From the NCBI GenBank assembly GCA_005881085.1, contig VBGU01000034.1, positions 1-9,515 of the forward strand: 9,515 nucleotides of DNA, given 5' to 3'. This DNA is from Chloroflexota bacterium. GTDB taxonomy: Bacteria > Chloroflexota > Limnocylindria > P2-11E. Each line of letters begins with the position of its first letter. Position 1 is the stretch's first letter. This document shows positions 6,452 through 9,515 of the stretch, piece by piece. The notes below the pieces were generated by a model. The model saw nothing but the letters and a program-made list of their open reading frames with translations. It was not told where the DNA came from and ran no database searches. The translations under genes and the position numbers were made by a program.

Positions 6452-6860
6452 TACTCGCGCCCGCGGCGACGCTCACCACCACTGAGAGCGCAACGAAGAC
6501 CGCAAGGGTCACGATCAGCAGACCCCCGAGCCCGTAGTCGCCGAGCACCCCACCCAGATAGTCGCGAACCAGGTACGCGCGGATGCTGCCGCCGATCACT
6601 CCCGCGCCGGCGCCGACGGACATCCCGATGCCGAGCACCGCGCCCTCACGAGCGCCATCGCGCGCGAGGAACCATCCGAGCGCGGCATAGACCGCGACGG
6701 ACAGCGCGATTCCGATGACGGTTAGCGCGGCGCCGCCGGTGCTCAACGCCGGACGGCCTCGGCCGGGCAGCTGCGACAGCTGGTCGTTACTGATGAGCGC
6801 TTCGGCGGTTCCGATCCCGACGAGAGCGACGACCGCGAGGACGATCAGCGTCGCACGCAC
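6393..6860 (-). CDS. Small four-helix membrane protein of unknown function
   Basis: On the reverse strand a frame of 155 residues begins at GTG 6860. Hydrophobic segments lie near 4-24, 44-66, 73-97 and 109-138, and it ends in a basic tail (SGLRLLRRRPPN), which would favour the cytoplasm. The segment LGIGMSVGAGAGVIGGSIRAYL is Gly-rich. The frame stays open upstream to an ATG at 7163, but that extra part is Pro/Arg/Ser-rich, has no membrane segment and lies opposite the uracil-glycosylase remnant, so I treat it as a shadow. No good ribosome-binding site supports the GTG, so the start is uncertain. Its last 59 bp overlap the opposing HD-GYP gene. I do not recognise the family. A small conserved-type integral membrane protein is the safest description. 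Confidence 0.65.
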   Translation of the reverse strand: MRATLIVLAVVALVGIGTAEALISNDQLSQLPGRGRPALSTGGAALTVIGIALSVAVYAALGWFLARDGAREGAVLGIGMSVGAGAGVIGGSIRAYLVRDYLGGVLGDYGLGGLLIVTLAVFVALSVVVSVAAGASITWLSFRSGLRLLRRRPPN

Positions 6861-6883
6861 GCGCGGACCATCGGGCGCGGGGC

Positions 6884-7529
6884 TTGCTCCGTCAACCGGA
6901 CGTGCCAGAGACGGATCCTCCCGCCCCGGCGCCGGAGCCGGGCCACCACTATCCGGAGCTACCCGAGACCAAGAGCCTTGGCGCGTGGCGGGACGCGGCG
7001 GCGCATTGCCAGGCTTGCGATCTTTGGAAGAATGCGACGCAAACGGTGTTCGGCGACGGCCGCCGCCGGGCGACAAGGAGGACATCGCCGGTAAGCCTTT
7101 CGTCGGGCCGGCGGGGCGCGTGCTGGACGAGGCGCTTGCGGCCGCAGGTATTGACCGCGACACGGTCTACGTGACCAATGCCGTGAAGCACTTCAAGTGG
7201 CGACCCGCCGGAAAGCGACGGCTTCACGAGAAGCCGAATCGCAGCGAGATCGCGGCCTGCCGGCTCTGGCTCGACGCCGAGATCGGCATCTTGAACAGGT
7301 CGTCGTGTGCCTCGGTGCGACCGCCGCGCAGGCCCTCATTTCGCCGAACTTCAAGGTGACCCAGCAGCGCGGGAAACTCATCCCGTCGCCGCTTGCCCCG
7401 CACGTTATGGCGACGGTCCACCCGTCGTCGATCCTCCGCGCGCCTGACGGGGCCGCGCGCGAACGCGAGATGAAGCTCTTCGTCGCCGATCTGCGGGCGG
7501 TCGAGAAGGTCATACGCGGACTCGGGTGA
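6884..7529 (+). pseudogene. udgX: Broken uracil-DNA glycosylase of the UdgX (cross-linking) type
   Basis: Three reading frames together spell a UdgX-like family-4 uracil-DNA glycosylase. Frame one (TTG 6884 or GTG 6902) gives AAAHCQACDLWKNATQTVFGDG, here cited as CQACDLWKNATQTVFGDG, with only two of the usual cluster cysteines in that segment. The frame changes at 7061-7065 and continues PGDKEDIAGKPFVGPAGR, then VTNAVKHFKWRPAGKRRLH. KRRLH (His at 7225-7227) is the loop that marks UdgX, whose His bonds covalently to the uracil site in DNA. Near 7290-7295 the frame changes again: EIGIL then EQVVVCLGATAAQAL, and TVHPSSILRAP carries the C-terminal motif. One missing G in TTGAACAG would explain the second break. 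At the first, some 10 codons including the strand and GEQ of the GEQPGD motif are absent, which no single-base error explains. Probably a pseudogene; assembly error is the alternative. Confidence 0.8.
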
Positions 7530-8673
7530 GCTCCTCTTCCCCGCGCATGACCGCTGTGCCCGCGAGTGCAAGCGCGCCGACGATGCCGACGAAGGCCCAC
7601 GCCGCGACGAATCCCCAGGTCTGCACCGCGAAGCCCATCACCGGCGCACCGATCATCACGCCGGCCGTGCCGCCGATCGCAGCGAGGCCCTGGGCCGCAC
7701 CCGGCGCGCGGGGCAGCGATGCCGCCGCGGTGTTGAAAACAGCAGCGTAGGGGAGGCCCACGCCGACTCCGAGGACCACCGCGCCCGCGAGCGCGAGGGC
7801 GAGCGGACGACCGGGAATGGCGAGAAGCCCGACGCCGGAGACGAGCGCAATGTCGCCGAGGCGCATCACCGCTTTCGTGCGAAGCAGCCCTCTCGTCACC
7901 AGGACGCCGCCGAGCGGCCGGGTAAGGAAAGCCAGAAGCAGGAGAAGTGACCCGAGGACTCCCGACAGAGCGAGGGGCAGCGCGAACTCGCGAAGGAGAT
8001 ACACGGTGATCCACGACCCCGCTGCGATCGCCATTCCGAAACCGGCTGCGTGCTGAAGACTCATCAGCCAGCAATTCGCGCACCGGAGCGCGTCCATCAT
8101 GCTGCCCGCCCGGCGAACAGGTGGGACCGAGGGCGCGAAGGCGATCCATAGCAAAAGGATCACGACGAGGCTGGCGGCCTCGGCAGCGAATGAACCGCGC
8201 CAACCGCCGAGAGCGCCGGCGAGGGTCGGGGTGGAGAGCAACGCCAGCGCGGAGCCGAGCGGGAAGCCCCCGCCGTAGAGACCAAGACCGAAGTGCGGCT
8301 GCGCCTCGCCATAGAGCCCGGTGATGAAGCGGGTGGTCGCCACGAACGCGAGCGCGGAGCCACCACCCTGGATCGCCTTCGCGAAGAGGAGGAGCGGAAA
8401 GCTCGTTCCGATCGCGAAGAGCGTGGTTCCGACGGCCGCAGCGGCCAGACCGACCGCGATCACGCGTTTGGATCCGACCCGGTCAGGCAGGCCGGTCGTG
8501 AAGAGCGTCGCCGCGAAGTACGCCGAGAAGAGCGCCGTCGGGAGGAGACCGGCCTGAACGTCGCTCAGGCCAAGCTCCGCGCTCAAGAGAGGTAGAAGGG
8601 CGGCCTGGTCGGCGTAGGTAAAGCCGAACGCGATCGCCCCGGCAGTGGCCAGCGCGACGCCCGTCGATCGCAC
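7510..8673 (-). CDS. MFS transporter, substrate unknown
   Basis: A 387-residue reverse-strand protein from GTG 8673, with about 12 hydrophobic segments and the usual length for a 12-helix major facilitator. The loop between helices 2 and 3 carries GLPDRVGSKRVI (61-72), the MFS motif A (G-x-L-x-D-R-x-G-x-K), and a weaker echo occurs at the start of the second half (TRPLGGVLVTRGLLRTK), as expected from the duplicated fold. An acidic D22 in the first helix region (GFTYADQAALL) could take part in ion coupling. Small residues dominate the helices (GGGFPLGSALALL; GVGVGLPYAAVF). The substrate cannot be told; drug efflux or anion/organic-acid uptake are both possible. Its end overlaps the broken udgX by 20 bp in convergent arrangement, and its start faces the RHH-protein gene across a 121 bp divergent region. 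Confidence 0.9.
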   Translation of the reverse strand: MRSTGVALATAGAIAFGFTYADQAALLPLLSAELGLSDVQAGLLPTALFSAYFAATLFTTGLPDRVGSKRVIAVGLAAAAVGTTLFAIGTSFPLLLFAKAIQGGGSALAFVATTRFITGLYGEAQPHFGLGLYGGGFPLGSALALLSTPTLAGALGGWRGSFAAEAASLVVILLLWIAFAPSVPPVRRAGSMMDALRCANCWLMSLQHAAGFGMAIAAGSWITVYLLREFALPLALSGVLGSLLLLLAFLTRPLGGVLVTRGLLRTKAVMRLGDIALVSGVGLLAIPGRPLALALAGAVVLGVGVGLPYAAVFNTAAASLPRAPGAAQGLAAIGGTAGVMIGAPVMGFAVQTWGFVAAWAFVGIVGALALAGTAVMRGEEELTRVRV

Positions 8674-8735
8674 CCGCGCACCCTACGGGAACGGCTGGCC
8701 CGAGCCCGAACGTGTCGAAAGTGCCGAATCCGGCC

Positions 8736-8764
8736 TTGACTATTGGTGCAAGCGGTATTACATG
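8736..8764 (+). promoter_or_regulatory. Candidate promoter of the RHH-protein gene
   Basis: TTGACT (8736-8741) matches the -35 consensus at five of six bases; TACATG (8759-8764), 17 bp later, is a weak -10. The region is clearly richer in A/T than its surroundings, and the 12 bp palindrome lies over the -10. The start codon is about 30 bp downstream. The -35 is persuasive; the -10 is not. Confidence 0.5.
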
Positions 8765-8768
8765 TAAT
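8757..8768. promoter_or_regulatory. Perfect 12 bp palindrome ATTACATGTAAT, candidate operator
   Basis: ATTACATGTAAT equals its own reverse complement. It covers the proposed -10 and ends 26 bp before GTG 8795, a classic place for a repressor. A second, differently centred pair, TGCAA (8747-8751) and TTGCA (8768-8772), flanks it. An AT-rich palindrome is unexpected in such GC-rich DNA. The adjacent RHH-type protein is the obvious candidate binder, by position only. Confidence 0.6.
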
Positions 8769-8783
8769 TGCAGTAGCGGAATC

Positions 8784-8789
8784 AGGAGG
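8784..8789 (+). promoter_or_regulatory. Shine-Dalgarno AGGAGG of the RHH-protein gene
   Basis: A full-strength AGGAGG ends 5 bases before GTG 8795 and decides this start over the out-of-frame ATG at 8793. Confidence 0.8.
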
Positions 8790-8794
8790 CTGAT

Positions 8795-9301
8795 GTGGCA
8801 ACAACAGAAGAGGTCAAGGGCTGGCTCACCGGACGGCTCCCGAAGGAGTGGTTCGCGGGAGCGCCCGAGATTCGCATGGACGAGGACGAGATCTGGGTCA
8901 TCGGCACGCTGCCGGAAGTCCAGGGATCTGGTGGCGCCGACGCCGTGAAGGCGGCGCGCGAAGGCGCGATCCAGCGATTCCGCGAGGGCACGCGCGACGA
9001 GCGAGTCAAGATCGCCGACGAAGCGCGCCAGCGGTTCGGAAAGAACCTCGCCTGGGGCGCGAAGGTCGGGGACCAGACCGCGCTCTTCACGCACATGGCG
9101 GTGCCTGTCATGACCCGGCTGCGCCTCCCGGAGCGCGAGCTGCTCGACACGCTCGTTCGCTCGGGCGTGGCCCGCAGCCGCTCGCACGCCCTCGCGTGGT
9201 GTGTGCGTCTCGTGGCGAAGAACGAGTCCTCGTGGATCACCGAGCTGAAGGAAGCGCTTTCGAAGGTGGGAGACGTCAGGTCACAGGGGCCGCTCAACTA
9301 A
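8795..9301 (+). CDS. Unknown N-terminal domain with C-terminal ribbon-helix-helix-like segment
   Basis: A 168-residue soluble protein from GTG 8795, placed by AGGAGG. I do not recognise the N-terminal part (1-100): it starts WLTGRLPKEWF, has a strand pair (EIRMDEDEIWVIGTLPEV), then a long charged helical stretch (DAVKAAREGAIQRFREGTR), and reaches WGAKVGDQTALFTH. Residues 105-143 look like a ribbon-helix-helix fold: a short strand VMTRLRLP, helix ERELLDTLVRSG, a turn and helix RSRSHALAWCVRLVAKN. RHH proteins bind DNA as dimers through the strand, where R108 and R110 would contact bases. The DNA-binding part normally sits at the N-terminus, so a C-terminal position is unusual. The next gene, an HtrA-like protease, overlaps the stop by one base (TAATG), implying co-expression. 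A repressor of its own operon through the upstream palindrome is plausible but unproven. Confidence 0.7.
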   Translation: MATTEEVKGWLTGRLPKEWFAGAPEIRMDEDEIWVIGTLPEVQGSGGADAVKAAREGAIQRFREGTRDERVKIADEARQRFGKNLAWGAKVGDQTALFTHMAVPVMTRLRLPERELLDTLVRSGVARSRSHALAWCVRLVAKNESSWITELKEALSKVGDVRSQGPLN

Positions 9302-9515
9302 TGGCGACCGAAGTTCGCGAAGCGCTCAGGGCCGAGCCCGATCCGGCGAGCGCGCTGCTCGACGCGTACTCGCAAGCCGTCATTCGCGTCGTCGAACGGG
9401 TCTCGCCGAGCGTCGTCAACGTCCGTCGCGGCCGGAGCGGCGGCAGCGGCGTGATCGTCGCCCCCGATGGCTACGCACTCACGAACGCGCACGTGGTCGA
9501 CGGGGCGCGCGAAGT
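9301..9515 (+). CDS. HtrA/DegP-type trypsin-like serine protease, N-terminal fragment (runs off window)
   Basis: The ATG at 9301 shares its A with the previous stop (TAATG). The first 71 residues include VIRVVERVSPSVVNV (27-41), then GGSGVIVAPDGYALTNAHVV, the HtrA S1C signature in which H64 of TNAHVV is the catalytic histidine. The Asp, the Ser motif (GNSGGP) and any PDZ domain would lie beyond the window. The N-terminus (MATEVREALRAEPDPASALL) is charged and shows no signal peptide or membrane anchor, which most HtrA proteins have, so this one may act in the cytoplasm, unless the true start is elsewhere. Coupling to the RHH-like gene suggests a stress-responsive or self-regulated pair. The family call is firm; the location is inferred. 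Confidence 0.88.
   Translation, partial: MATEVREALRAEPDPASALLDAYSQAVIRVVERVSPSVVNVRRGRSGGSGVIVAPDGYALTNAHVVDGARE

Noticed and set aside
6861..7163. N-terminal extension of the small membrane protein up to ATG 7163
   Set aside because: Composition changes sharply to Pro/Ser/Arg, it has no membrane segment, and it is antisense to the recognisable UdgX coding sequence.
7055..7300. Programmed ribosomal frameshifting in udgX
   Set aside because: No slippery sequence or suitable structure is seen, and the first site also lacks about ten conserved codons, which frameshifting cannot restore.
7193..8203. Reverse-strand frame of 336 residues covering parts of udgX and the MFS gene
   Set aside because: Extremely Arg-rich and out of frame with the MFS protein, which has helices and motif A; a GC-rich shadow.
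1..9515. CRISPR array, tRNA/rRNA gene, insertion sequence or prophage
   Set aside because: No repeated spacer pattern, no cloverleaf or rRNA core sequence, no transposase or integrase and no terminal inverted repeats were seen.

Overview
The window is GC-rich, tightly packed bacterial DNA, mostly on the + strand, with GTG and TTG starts and frequent 1-4 bp gene overlaps. The gene set is a signalling-rich cluster with two HD-GYP proteins, a soluble VTC-type polyphosphate polymerase domain, an Npt1/Npt2-type transporter and a UdgX relic. This fits a free-living soil or water bacterium, perhaps Chloroflexota or an actinobacterial-like lineage. That placement is a guess from style; no marker gene is present.

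Region 1 (1-5013) looks like one transcription unit. It holds the 3' end of a sensor histidine kinase, an MFS nucleotide-transporter-like protein with a short C-terminal HEAT-like segment, a stand-alone VTC/polyphosphate-polymerase-like protein, a receiver protein whose C-terminal HD-GYP domain has lost its HD dyad, and a NarL/LuxR-type response regulator. Junctions are a 4 bp gap, a near-abutment, a GTGA overlap and a TGATG overlap. The pairing of a VTC domain with an ATP/ADP-translocase-like carrier inside a two-component operon is the most unusual feature here.

Region 2 (5014-6451) starts after a 60 bp gap that carries inverted repeats. It encodes a single-domain receiver and an HD-GYP protein with all signature residues, so a degenerate and an apparently active HD-GYP protein sit within about 3 kb. 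A two-component input controlling c-di-GMP turnover is the likely theme.

Region 3 (6393-8673) holds a small four-helix membrane protein (- strand, its end overlapping the HD-GYP gene), a broken uracil-DNA glycosylase of the cross-linking UdgX type (+ strand, two frame changes and a lost motif), and an MFS transporter (- strand).

Region 4 (8674-9515) is a divergent promoter region with a perfect 12 bp palindrome next to a -35-like TTGACT. It precedes a gene for an unknown N-terminal domain joined to a C-terminal ribbon-helix-helix-like segment, and the start of an HtrA-type serine protease that shows no signal peptide and runs off the window. Autoregulation of this RHH-protease pair through the palindrome is a testable inference.
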